Assembly (NCBI GenBank): GCA_024642045.1
Contig: JAHEBX010000006.1
Coordinates: forward strand, 1-47,469
Reading direction: 5' to 3'
Origin: Pseudorhodobacter sp.
GTDB lineage: Bacteria; Pseudomonadota; Alphaproteobacteria; Rhodobacterales; Rhodobacteraceae
DNA: 47,469 nucleotides
Part shown: piece after piece, positions 1-9,263 of the stretch
Layout of the letters: each line of letters opens with the position of its first letter
Numbering within the stretch: position 1 is the stretch's first letter
The notes under the pieces: model-generated
The model's database searches: none
Seen by the model: the letters and a program-made list of their open reading frames with translations, nothing else
Told to the model about the DNA's origin: nothing
Program-made: the position numbers and the translations under genes

Positions 1-2700
1 CAGGGTGGCCACCATATCAACCTTGAGGCCGGCCGGAACGTGAACCTGCATCCGAGCTGATCGAATTGCTTCTATCAGGGCGATGACCCAGCCAATACTG
101 CCTTCGCTAAGCACGTCGTGTAGGTCAGGATTATAGGTAGGCCAATCTGTATGGACGAGTAGTTTTTCACGCGTGCCGGTGGTGGCCCAGAGTTCCTCAG
201 TGATAAAAGGCATCATCGGGTGCAGCATGATCATGCACTGATCCAACACCCAAGCCATCGTTGCGCGGGTTTCGGCAGCATCCGGCCCGTCAAACAAGGG
301 TTTGGCGAATTCTACATACCAATCGCAAACTTGGCCCCAAACGAATTTATAAAGTGCATCTGCCGCGCTATCGAAGCGGTAGTTGTCAAGCGCATCGTTT
401 ACGGCAAGCAAGGTCTTTGCGGTTTCAGCGAGAATCCACTTGTTCACCTTTGCGGACGGTTGCGGGGCAGGGCCGGTCTTGTGGCCTTCCCAAACGCCAT
501 TCATTTCGGCGAAACGGCAGGCGTTCCACAGCTTGGTGCCAAAGTTGCGATAGCCCGCGATGCGTTGGGTGTCGAGCTTGAGCGTGCCGCCAAGGCTGGC
601 CATCGCGGCATTGGCAAAGCGCAAGGCATCGGCGCCGAATTCGTCGATGATCTCGAGCGGGTCGATGACGTTGCCCAAGGATTTCGACATCTTCTTGCCC
701 TTGGCGTCGCGCACAAGGCCGTGCAGGTAGACGGTCTTGAACGGAACCTCATCCACCACGGCCAGCTGCATCATCATCATGCGGGCGACCCAGAAGAAGA
801 TGATATCGGCCCCGGTGATCAGGGTCGAGGTGGGGAAATATTTCGCGAGTTCAGGGGTTTGCTCGGGCCACCCAAGGGTGCCGATGGGCCAGAGGCCGGA
901 GGAGAACCATGTGTCGAGCACGTCGGGGTCGCGCCAGACGGGGTAGGTCAGATGGGTCGGGTCCTGGCTGAGGTTATAGTCGGCAAGCGAAGCCGCGAGG
1001 GTTGCCACGGCCGCATGACGGTCGGCCACCTCGACGATGCGAGCTGCGTTGAGCGGGTGGGGCAAGCCTGCAAGGGCGTCGCGGAACTGTTCGGTCACCC
1101 CGTTCAGGTCGGCAGCACAGCGCAGGATCGAGTCGCGGTCGAGATAGCCCCCGTCGCCAAGCACACCAAGGATTTCCACCTCGTCCAGCGCATTGTCGCC
1201 TTCATCATCCTTGAAGCCGGGCGCATCGAGGTCAAGGCCATACCAAACCGGAATCTGGTGGCCCCACCACAATTGGCGCGAGATGCACCACGGCTCGATG
1301 TTCTCCAGCCAGTGGAAATAGGTTTTCTCGCCCGATTCCGGCATGATCTTGGTGGCACCGGAGCGGACAGCCTCCAAAGCGGGTTCCACGATCTTTGCGG
1401 TGTCGACGAACCATTGGTCGGTCAGCATCGGCTCGATGACGACCTTCGAGCGGTCGCCAAAGGGCTGCATGATCTTTTTGGATTCAACAAACGGCTCGCG
1501 GGTCAAATGCTCGCTGCCGGTTTCGGGGTCGATTTCCGACATCAGGATCGAGACGGAGAGGCCAAGCGCGTTGATGTCGGCGATCACGGCCTTGCGGGCC
1601 TCGAACCGATCAAGGCCGCGGTATTTCTCGGGCACGAGGTTAAGACTGTCGACCTCAGACTCGGTCGTGGGCGCGCCTGCCGCGATTTCGCGGGCACGCT
1701 TGACTGCCTCGGCATAAGGCGCCCCGTCAGCACGCATATGGGCGCGGGTGTCCATCAGGCGGTAGCACGGCAAATTGTTGCGTTTGGCGACGGCATAGTC
1801 GTTGAAATCATGCGCGCCGGTGATTTTCACCGCGCCCGAGCCAAAGGTCGGGTCGGGGTATTCATCGGCGATGATCGGGATCAGGCGGTCGCAGAGCGGC
1901 AGGTGCACCATCTTGCCGATGATGGACTGATAACGTGCGTCGGAGGGATGCACCGCAACAGCGCCATCACCCAGCATGGTTTCGGGCCGCGTTGTGGCGA
2001 TCGAGATATAGTCGCGCTTTTCGCGCAGGGTGACCGCGCCGTCTTCGTCTTTTTCAACGTATTCATAGGTTTCGCCATTCGCGAGGCGATATTTGAAATG
2101 CCACATATGGCCCGCGACTTCGAGGTTTTCAACTTCGAGGTCAGATATGGCGGTCTCAAAATGGGGGTCCCAGTTGACCAGACGCTTGCCGCGATAGATC
2201 AGGCCTTTGTTGTACATATCGACAAAGACCTTGGTCACCGCATCGGGGAAGTTGCCCGACATGGTGAAGGCCTCGCGGTCCCAATCACAAGAGGCCCCCA
2301 GCCGTTTGAGCTGGTTGATGATGGTGCCGCCGGATTGATCCTTCCACTCCCAAACCTTGGCCAGGAAGGCGTCGCGGCCCATCTCGCGACGGCTTGGCGC
2401 CTTAGCCTTGGCCAGCTCGCGTTCGACCACCATCTGCGTGGCAATGCCCGCGTGATCGGTGCCAACCTGCCACAGCACATCATGCCCGCGCATGCGGTGC
2501 CACCGGATCAGGATGTCTTGCAAAGTATTGTTGAACGCATGGCCCATATGCAGCGAGCCCGTCACGTTGGGCGGCGGGATCATGATGGAAAATGCCTCCG
2601 AGCCCGCCCGCGCATTCGCGCCCGCAGCCCCGACCTTTTGATCGATCCAGAGCGCAGAGATCCGTGCTTCGGCCTCGGCGGGCGAGAAGGTTTTTTCCAT
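1..2700 (-). CDS. valS: Valyl-tRNA synthetase, 3' part truncated by window start
   Basis: Minus-strand translation from ATG at 2700 gives [23 protein letters not shown]...[34 protein letters not shown]...[16 protein letters not shown] (PPPNVTGxLHMGHA and KMSKS signatures). Open through position 1; not in the ORF track because no stop lies inside the window. Confidence 0.97.
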   Translation of the reverse strand, partial: MEKTFSPAEAEARISALWIDQKVGAAGANARAGSEAFSIMIPPPNVTGSLHMGHAFNNTLQDILIRWHRMRGHDVLWQVGTDHAGIATQMVVERELAKAKAPSRREMGRDAFLAKVWEWKDQSGGTIINQLKRLGASCDWDREAFTMSGNFPDAVTKVFVDMYNKGLIYRGKRLVNWDPHFETAISDLEVENLEVAGHMWHFKYRLANGETYEYVEKDEDGAVTLREKRDYISIATTRPETMLGDGAVAVHPSDARYQSIIGKMVHLPLCDRLIPIIADEYPDPTFGSGAVKITGAHDFNDYAVAKRNNLPCYRLMDTRAHMRADGAPYAEAVKRAREIAAGAPTTESEVDSLNLVPEKYRGLDRFEARKAVIADINALGLSVSILMSEIDPETGSEHLTREPFVESKKIMQPFGDRSKVVIEPMLTDQWFVDTAKIVEPALEAVRSGATKIMPESGEKTYFHWLENIEPWCISRQLWWGHQIPVWYGLDLDAPGFKDDEGDNALDEVEILGVLGDGGYLDRDSILRCAADLNGVTEQFRDALAGLPHPLNAARIVEVADRHAAVATLAASLADYNLSQDPTHLTYPVWRDPDVLDTWFSSGLWPIGTLGWPEQTPELAKYFPTSTLITGADIIFFWVARMMMMQLAVVDEVPFKTVYLHGLVRDAKGKKMSKSLGNVIDPLEIIDEFGADALRFANAAMASLGGTLKLDTQRIAGYRNFGTKLWNACRFAEMNGVWEGHKTGPAPQPSAKVNKWILAETAKTLLAVNDALDNYRFDSAADALYKFVWGQVCDWYVEFAKPLFDGPDAAETRATMAWVLDQCMIMLHPMMPFITEELWATTGTREKLLVHTDWPTYNPDLHDVLSEGSIGWVIALIEAIRSARMQVHVPAGLKVDMVATL

Positions 2701-3124
2701 GGGCATCGCGGTCTTCCTGATCTGGTTTGCCCCGTGTATTAGCGAAGCTTGGCGGTCAGGAAAAGGGGATTGGGGCGGCGATGGGGCGTTATCCCGAAGT
2801 GTGGCCGTTTTGGCCGCCCATCACCGCGCGGCGTTGGACCCGTCTGTTGCGGCGTTAGGGCGGGCAGAGAGGTCGGTCAGGCCCCGTCGCGCGTCTTGGG
2901 TGCGGCAAAATAGGGCCCCTCGAGATCACATACCCGCTGCGGACCGCGGCTTGCGCCTTTTGCCGATCTGCCGCCGAACGGCGCGCGCATCACGGTCTAT
3001 AGCGATCTTGACCGACCGGATGAGTCGTTTTGCGAAGAGGATGTCGGTCCGCGTCAGACCCTGCCGAGACAGGTGACGGCAAGGCGTGCCCGTCTTGGCG
3101 ATCCTGCGGCAGCCGCGGGTGCGT

Positions 3125-3141
3125 CCCCCCTCGATGGGGGG
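3125..3141 (-). terminator. GC hairpin CCCCCC-TCGAT-GGGGGG just 3' of the VOC gene
   Basis: Perfect 6-bp inverted repeat with 5-nt loop, 23 bp downstream of the minus-strand stop; no clear U tract. Confidence 0.4.
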
Positions 3142-3163
3142 CAAGCCCGCACCTGCCCACGGA

Positions 3164-3928
3164 TCACGCGGCTCCGACGAGGCCGAGGATGGTGCCCGTC
3201 GGGTCGGTGATTTGCAGCGTGAACTGACCGCCGGGCACAGGGTCAGGGCCGTGCAGGACCTGACCGCCGTTGGCTTTGACCTGCGCGGCCGCAGCCTTGG
3301 TCGAGGCGACGCCGAAATAAGGTTTCCAGTAGGGCGCGGTCTGCGACGTAAAGGTGCCGCCGATATCCGTGCCCCGGTGAGACAGAATATGGTAGCTCGC
3401 ATCTGGCCCCATCGCCATCGAGCGCGCGACGGTCCAGCCAAACAGGCTGCCATAAAACGGCAGCGCGGCCTTGGTATCCGAGGTGATCAGGTCTTGCCAT
3501 TGACCGTGGCCCAGTTTGTCTGGCGCAAAGGCGGGCGTGCCTGGGTTTTGCATCGGCAGCGGCTGCAGAATGCCAAATCGCGCGCCTTGCGGGTCGCTGA
3601 GCACGCCAAAGCGGCCGGTGCCCGGGATGTCGGCGGCGGGCTGAAGCACTTTCGCGCCCAAAGCCAGCGCCTCTTTCACCGTCGCATCGGCATCCTCGAC
3701 CGAAATGTAGATCTGCCAGCCAGCAGGGTGCGCGTCATCTGCCGTGTGCAGGCCTGCGATCATCGCCCCGTCTCTTGCGCCCAGCAGATAGCTCATCCCC
3801 TGCATCCCGGCATCGCGCCAGCTCCAGCCCAGGGCCTCGGCGTAAAACCTCTGAACGGCGGCGGGGTCTTTGCTGGCCAGTTCATACCAGCAAGGCGTTC
3901 CGTGATCTGACATGGCCTTTCCTTTCAA
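3164..3928 (-). CDS. VOC family (glyoxalase/dioxygenase superfamily) protein, two VOC modules
   Basis: MSDHGTPCWYELASKDPAAVQRFYAEALGWSW... and second module DLITSDTKAALPFYGSLFGW; start probably at 3913 (MSDHG). Confidence 0.88.
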   Translation of the reverse strand: MKGKAMSDHGTPCWYELASKDPAAVQRFYAEALGWSWRDAGMQGMSYLLGARDGAMIAGLHTADDAHPAGWQIYISVEDADATVKEALALGAKVLQPAADIPGTGRFGVLSDPQGARFGILQPLPMQNPGTPAFAPDKLGHGQWQDLITSDTKAALPFYGSLFGWTVARSMAMGPDASYHILSHRGTDIGGTFTSQTAPYWKPYFGVASTKAAAAQVKANGGQVLHGPDPVPGGQFTLQITDPTGTILGLVGAA

Positions 3929-3961
3929 CGGCAGGGATGTCTGCGACCGATCATAGCGGCA

Positions 3962-4393
3962 TCAGACCGCGCGATCCAGCCGGGTCGACAGGTGGATCAG
4001 GCTTTCCGACGATTTCACCCCAACCAGCGCGCCGATCTGATCCAGCACACCATCCAGCACTTGGGTATTTTCGGCCGCGATCTGCAGCAGCAGATCAAAG
4101 CGCCCCGAGGTGGTAAACACACGCTCGACTTCGCCAATGGCCTTGAGCCGGCTCAGGATGGCGGCCTGCGCGCGCGGCTCGATGCTCAGCAGAACCGAGG
4201 CGCGCAGCCGCCCCTGCCTTGCCCCTTCGCCCAGTTTCAGCGTGTATCCGGCGATGACGCCCGTGGTCTCCAGCCGCTCGAGCCGCGCCTGAATCGTCGA
4301 GCGGGCGACCTTGAGCCTGCGCGCCAGAGTGGCCACGGACATCCGTGCATCGGCCCCCAGCAGCGCCAATATGTTGCGATCCAGTTCGTCCAT
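3962..4393 (-). CDS. Lrp/AsnC family transcriptional regulator
   Basis: MDELDRNILALLGADARMSVATLARRLKVARSTIQARLERLETTGVIAGYT: canonical Lrp/AsnC HTH plus RAM-like C-domain. Confidence 0.95.
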   Translation of the reverse strand: MDELDRNILALLGADARMSVATLARRLKVARSTIQARLERLETTGVIAGYTLKLGEGARQGRLRASVLLSIEPRAQAAILSRLKAIGEVERVFTTSGRFDLLLQIAAENTQVLDGVLDQIGALVGVKSSESLIHLSTRLDRAV

Positions 4394-4427
4394 GCAATAT
4401 GCATCCTTTTTTCGTCATTATAACGAA
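4392..4427. promoter_or_regulatory. Candidate Lrp-type operator pair between the regulator and ornithine decarboxylase
   Basis: Inverted repeats ATGCA-ATA-TGCAT (4392-4404, overlapping the Lrp start codon) and TTCGT-CATTATA-ACGAA (4411-4427). Confidence 0.45.
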
Positions 4428-4630
4428 GAAATCTTACATTTATATAGTTTTGTTCGGTGAAGTTGTACCCCATATGCGACATCCTAAGTTGCAGGAAAAG
4501 GGCGGCTCATACGCACCTGGCCTGGTTGGAAAAACCATGCTTGTGCCTATAAAGTCGGCGCGCCCTTGTTATTTTTGACAGCGGCAACGATAAAGGCACT
4601 CCTATTTTGTTGGCAGAAAGGAACACGCCG

Positions 4631-5776
4631 ATGGGCCTGTCCAAGACGATCTGGACCAATCCGACCGAATATCTGCGCAATCAGCATCCGGAGAATCCGG
4701 TGCTGTTTTTCGCACCGCAAGCCGTGCAAGCGGTGGCGCGGAAATTCCTGCAGGGCTTTCCGGGGCTGGTGACCTATGCGGTCAAGTCGAACCCCGGCGA
4801 AGAGGTGATCGAGAACCTGATCGCTGCAGGAATCAAGGGCTTTGACTGCGCCTCGCCCTTCGAGATTGATCTGATCCGTCGTCTGGCCCCGGATGCCGCG
4901 ATTCACTACCACAACCCCGTGCGCTCGCGCGCCGAGATTGCCCACGCCGTCAAGCGTGAGGTCAAATCCTGGTCGGTGGATTCGCACAGCGAGCTGGCCA
5001 AGCTGATCGAGATGGTTCCCGTCGAGGGCTGCGAAATCTCGGTTCGCTTCAAGCTGCCGGTGGGCGGTGCGGCCTATAACTTTGGCGCCAAGTTCGGGGC
5101 TACGGCCGAGGATGCGGTGGACCTTTTGAAAACCGTGGCGGCTGCGGGCTATATTCCTTCACTGACCTTCCACCCCGGCACGCAATGCACCGATCCTGCG
5201 GCCTGGGCGTCGTATATCCGCGAAGCTGCGGTGATCGCGGCCAACGCGGGCGTCAAGATCAAGCGGCTGAACGTGGGCGGCGGTTTTCCCAATCACCGGG
5301 TCGAGGGGGTGCTGCCGCAGCTGACCGATACATTCATGACCATTGGCGACGTGGCAAAAGAGGCCTTTGGCGCCGACGTGCCTGCGCTGGTCTGCGAGCC
5401 GGGGCGCGCCCTGTGCGGCGATGCCTTTACGCTTGCGTCCAAGGTCAAGGCCGTGCGGGATGACAGCCATGTGTTCCTCAATGACGGGCTTTATGGGTCG
5501 CTGTTCGAGCTGGGTCAGATCGGCATCATCGACCGGATCGAAGTGATCTCGGACGAGGGCACCAAGCGCGAGGGCGAAACGTTGCCGCGCATCTGCTTTG
5601 GCCCGACCTGCGATTCAGTCGACCGTCTGCCCGGCGATGTGCCGTTTCCCTCTGACATTGCCGAGGGGGATTATGTCATCTGGCACGGCATGGGGGCCTA
5701 TTCGACGGTGACCAACAGCCGCTTTAACGGCTTTGGCGAGTTGGGGCTGGTCACGGTCTTGAATCAGGCCGTCTAA
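4631..5776 (+). CDS. Ornithine/lysine decarboxylase, fold type III PLP (alanine-racemase-like barrel)
   Basis: MGLSKTIWTNPTEYLRNQHPENPVLFFAPQAV...GLVTYAVKSNPGEEVIENL...FDCASPFEI...CEPGRALCGDAF...FGPTCDSVD; start ATG 4631 preceded by AGAAAGGAA. Confidence 0.94.
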   Translation: MGLSKTIWTNPTEYLRNQHPENPVLFFAPQAVQAVARKFLQGFPGLVTYAVKSNPGEEVIENLIAAGIKGFDCASPFEIDLIRRLAPDAAIHYHNPVRSRAEIAHAVKREVKSWSVDSHSELAKLIEMVPVEGCEISVRFKLPVGGAAYNFGAKFGATAEDAVDLLKTVAAAGYIPSLTFHPGTQCTDPAAWASYIREAAVIAANAGVKIKRLNVGGGFPNHRVEGVLPQLTDTFMTIGDVAKEAFGADVPALVCEPGRALCGDAFTLASKVKAVRDDSHVFLNDGLYGSLFELGQIGIIDRIEVISDEGTKREGETLPRICFGPTCDSVDRLPGDVPFPSDIAEGDYVIWHGMGAYSTVTNSRFNGFGELGLVTVLNQAV

Positions 5777-5800
5777 TTCCGCCGAAGACGAAACAAAATG

Positions 5801-5832
5801 CGCCCTTGGCTGGACAAACCCGGCCAAGGGCG
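5801..5832 (+). terminator. Rho-independent terminator after ornithine decarboxylase
   Basis: CGCCCTTGGC-(12 nt)-GCCAAGGGCG perfect 10-bp stem followed by TAGTTATTTT. Confidence 0.88.
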
Positions 5833-5866
5833 TAGTTATTTTCCAAGAGCGATCTTGGAGGTGAAG

Positions 5867-8152
5867 ATGACGAAGTTTGGCAAAGGTCAGGGCGTTGGGC
5901 GGCTGGAAGATGTTCGACTGCTGACCGGCAAGGGCCGCTATGTGGATGATATTGCACCACCAACGGCACTTTACGGCTATTTCCTGCGCTCGCAGATCGC
6001 ACATGCAACGATTACCCAACTGAACCTGCAAGCGGCGCGCGCGGCCAAGGGCGTGCATCTGGTGGTTGGGGCGGATGATCTGGAGGCGATGGACGTGGTG
6101 CTGGGGATGAGCAGCACCCAAGTGCGCGCCCGCAGCGGCGGCAAAGGGGCCGCCCCCGAGCGCCCGGTTCTGGCCCGCGGCGTCGTGCGCCATGCGGGTG
6201 AGGCGATTGCGCTGGTGGTGGCCGACAGTCTTGCACTGGCGGTAGAGGCGGCGGATCTCATTCAGGTCGATTTCGAGGAACGCGAGGTGATCACCGCGCT
6301 GGTGCCGGGTGGTGCCGACATTCACCGCGAGGCCCCCGGAAATCTGGCCTTTGACTATAGTCTTGGCGACGAGGCGGGGGTGGCGGCGGCGCTGGAGGCC
6401 TCTGCGCATCGGGTGGCGCTGGATGTGGTGCACAACCGGATCATCGTCGCCTCGATGGAGCCGCGCGGTTGCTTTGCCGAATGGGATGGCGCGCGGTTGC
6501 ATCTGGCGGTAAACGGGCAGGGGGTCTGGGTGCAAAAGACCGAGCTTGCCCGCCAGTTAAAGCTGGACCCAGCTTCCGTGCGGGTGACCAACCCCGATGT
6601 CGGCGGCGGCTTCGGGATGAAGGGGATGACCTACCCCGAGTATATCGCCATCGCGGCTGCATCGCGCGCACTGGCGCGCCCCGTGCGCTGGATGTCGGAC
6701 CGGTCCGAGGCGATGCTGACCGACAATGCGGGGCGCGATCTGATTGCCCATGCCGAGATGGGCTTTGACGCTGATCATAAAATCACCGCATTCCGCGTTA
6801 ACATTGTCTCAAATCTTGGTGCGTACAATTCACAGTTCGCACAGATGATTCAGACGGAGCTGTATTCCAAGGTGTTGACCGGCGTTTACGACATCAAAAT
6901 GGCACAGATGGGGGTGTTGGGGGTCTATACCAACACCACGCCAGTTGACGCCTATCGCGGTGCGGGCCGGCCTGAGGCCAATCTGACGATCGAACGGGTG
7001 ATGGATCATGCCGCGCGCGTCTTGGGCGTCGATGGGTTTGATCTGCGGATACGCAATGTGATCAAGGCGTTCCCCTATCCGTTGATTTCGGGGGCCGAGG
7101 TCGATTGCGGCGATTTCGCCAATGTCTTGGCGGTCGCGCGCACGCGGGCGGATGTCGCGGGGTTTGCGGCGCGGCGCGAGGCCTCGGCGGCGCGCGGGCT
7201 GCTGCGCGGCCTTGGAATTGCCAGCTATCTTGAGGCGATCCTTGGCTCGCCGGTGGAAACCGCGCGGGTGGTGCTGGATGCGGACGGGGGGGCCACGCTC
7301 TATGTCGGCACCCAAAGCAACGGGCAGGGGCACGAGACGGTTTATGCTCAGATGTTGTCCGAGCAAACTGGCATCGACGTGGCCTTGATCCGCATTGTGC
7401 AGGGCGACAGCGATGCGATCCCCTCGGGTGGCGGGACGGGCGGGTCACGTTCGGTTACCGTGCAGGGCACCGCGACCAAGGCGGCCGTGGGCACACTTGT
7501 GGCGGGGCTGACCGAGTTTCTGGAAACCGATGTCGGGGTGAAAGACGTGCGCTTTGACGGCGCAGTGTTCTCGGCGCCCAATTCCAACATGAGCCTGACA
7601 ATGGCCGAGGCCGCCGAATGGGCGCGCGAAAAGGACCGCGCGGATCTGCTGGATATCTCTGAAACCATCAAATTGCAGGCGGGGTCTTATCCAAACGGCT
7701 GCCATGTGGTCGAGGTCGAGATTGACCCTGAAACCGGCGCGATGGTGATGGATCGCTATACGGTGGTCGATGATTTCGGCAATCTGATCTCGCCCGAACT
7801 GGTGGCAGGGCAGGTGCATGGCGGCATCGCGCAGGGCTTTGGCCAAGCGGTGACCGAGCTTGCGGTCTATGACGCGCAAGGCCAGTTGCTGACCGGCAGC
7901 TTTATGGATTACGCGCTGCCGCGCGCCTCTGATCTGCCGTTTTTCGAGATTCACCACGCGCCCACCATCACCAAGACCAATCCGCTGGGCATGAAGGGCT
8001 GCGGTGAGGCGGGGACGGTGGGGTCTTGCGGCGCGATTGGCAATGCGGTTTTGGATGCGCTGTCAGCCCGTGGCGTCAAGGCCGTTGATATGCCGTTTAC
8101 CCCCGCGCGACTCTGGCACTGGTTAGAGGAGGCGCGCGCTGTCGCTGTTTGA
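5867..8152 (+). CDS. Xanthine dehydrogenase family protein, molybdopterin-binding subunit (form-II CoxL-like)
   Basis: MTKFGKGQGVGRLEDVRLLTGKGRYVDDI..., PDVGGGFGMKG, VDAYRGAGRPEANLTIER, GMKGCGEAGTVGSCGAIGNAV. ATG at 5867 is a better start than the track start 5798, which lies upstream of the terminator stem. Confidence 0.93.
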   Translation: MTKFGKGQGVGRLEDVRLLTGKGRYVDDIAPPTALYGYFLRSQIAHATITQLNLQAARAAKGVHLVVGADDLEAMDVVLGMSSTQVRARSGGKGAAPERPVLARGVVRHAGEAIALVVADSLALAVEAADLIQVDFEEREVITALVPGGADIHREAPGNLAFDYSLGDEAGVAAALEASAHRVALDVVHNRIIVASMEPRGCFAEWDGARLHLAVNGQGVWVQKTELARQLKLDPASVRVTNPDVGGGFGMKGMTYPEYIAIAAASRALARPVRWMSDRSEAMLTDNAGRDLIAHAEMGFDADHKITAFRVNIVSNLGAYNSQFAQMIQTELYSKVLTGVYDIKMAQMGVLGVYTNTTPVDAYRGAGRPEANLTIERVMDHAARVLGVDGFDLRIRNVIKAFPYPLISGAEVDCGDFANVLAVARTRADVAGFAARREASAARGLLRGLGIASYLEAILGSPVETARVVLDADGGATLYVGTQSNGQGHETVYAQMLSEQTGIDVALIRIVQGDSDAIPSGGGTGGSRSVTVQGTATKAAVGTLVAGLTEFLETDVGVKDVRFDGAVFSAPNSNMSLTMAEAAEWAREKDRADLLDISETIKLQAGSYPNGCHVVEVEIDPETGAMVMDRYTVVDDFGNLISPELVAGQVHGGIAQGFGQAVTELAVYDAQGQLLTGSFMDYALPRASDLPFFEIHHAPTITKTNPLGMKGCGEAGTVGSCGAIGNAVLDALSARGVKAVDMPFTPARLWHWLEEARAVAV

Positions 8153-9218
8153 TCGCCTTCGTTCCTGGTGGCGCGGTCATCCGACAGCGGAGACCGAGCC
8201 CGCCGCCGCGCCGGAATCCGGGCGGGCGCGTGGATCGGTTGATCATATCATTATTCTGGACGGCACCCTTTCGACGCTGGAACCCGGCCACGAGGGGAAT
8301 TGCGGCATCCTTTTCAAACTGTTGACAGAGGGCGGGCGGTCGGCGCATCGCACCGTCTATTACGAGCCGGGCCTGCAATGGGAAGGCTGGCGGCAATCGA
8401 TGAACATCGTCGAGGGCAAAGGGCTCAATCGCCAGATCCGCCGCGCCTATGGCTGGCTGGCCAGCCACTACCGCGAGGGGGATCGTATTTTTCTGTTCGG
8501 CTATTCGCGCGGCGCCTATGCGGTGCGCAGTCTGGCGGGGGTGATCGACCGGGTCGGTCTGCTGCGGCGCGAACACGCCACCGAGAGGGGCGTGCAGCTT
8601 GCCTATCGCCACTATCAGAATGCGCCCGACTCGACCGCTTCGGCCGCGTTTGCGCGCCGGTTTTGCCATCAACGCCCGATGATCGAAATGGTCGGCGTCT
8701 GGGATACGGTGAAATCACTGGGCATCCGGCTGCCGTTTCTGTGGATGTGGACAGCGCGCAAACATGCGTTCCACAACCACGAGTTGGGCCCCGCGATCCG
8801 TCACGGCTTTCACGCCTTGGCGATTCACGAAACTCGGGTGGCCTTTGAGCCGGTGCTGTGGACCTGCCCGCCGAACTGGCAGGGCAATGTGCAGCAGATG
8901 TGGTTTCGCGGCGCGCATGGCGACATCGGCGGGATGATCGGCGACGATCAGTCTGCGCGGCCCTTGGCGAATATTCCGTTTGTCTGGATGCTGGATCGCG
9001 CGCAAACGGTCGGGCTTGAGCTGCCCGAGGACTGGCGCGGGCGCTATCCTTGCGACCCTGCCGCGCCGATGGTGGGCACGATGCGCGGTTGGGGGATGAT
9101 GTTTCTGTTTCGTCGCAAGCGGCGGATACTGCGCGATCCATCAGAATCTGTGCATCCTTCGGCCGAGGGCCAGCGCCCGTTTTGCTGGACGCCCTGGCCG
9201 CTGACCTTGCTTTTTTGA
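8139..9218 (+). CDS. DUF2235 (T6SS phospholipase effector Tle1-like catalytic) domain protein
   Basis: HIIILDGTLSTLEPGHEGNCGILFKLL...DRIFLFGYSRGAYAVRSLAGVIDRVGLL (GxSRG nucleophile elbow). N-terminal homologous segment lies upstream of the track ATG (8322); frame is open back to a CTG at 8139 with SD AGAGGAGG at 8125-8132. Confidence 0.85.
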   Translation: MSLFDRLRSWWRGHPTAETEPAAAPESGRARGSVDHIIILDGTLSTLEPGHEGNCGILFKLLTEGGRSAHRTVYYEPGLQWEGWRQSMNIVEGKGLNRQIRRAYGWLASHYREGDRIFLFGYSRGAYAVRSLAGVIDRVGLLRREHATERGVQLAYRHYQNAPDSTASAAFARRFCHQRPMIEMVGVWDTVKSLGIRLPFLWMWTARKHAFHNHELGPAIRHGFHALAIHETRVAFEPVLWTCPPNWQGNVQQMWFRGAHGDIGGMIGDDQSARPLANIPFVWMLDRAQTVGLELPEDWRGRYPCDPAAPMVGTMRGWGMMFLFRRKRRILRDPSESVHPSAEGQRPFCWTPWPLTLLF

Positions 9219-9263
9219 TCGACAGCGCCGAAGCTGCAGCGGGTCAGACAGGTAGGGGAATTC

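Noticed and set aside
220-2742. 840-aa + strand ORF
   Set aside because: Exact antisense shadow of valS; protein has no family-like features.
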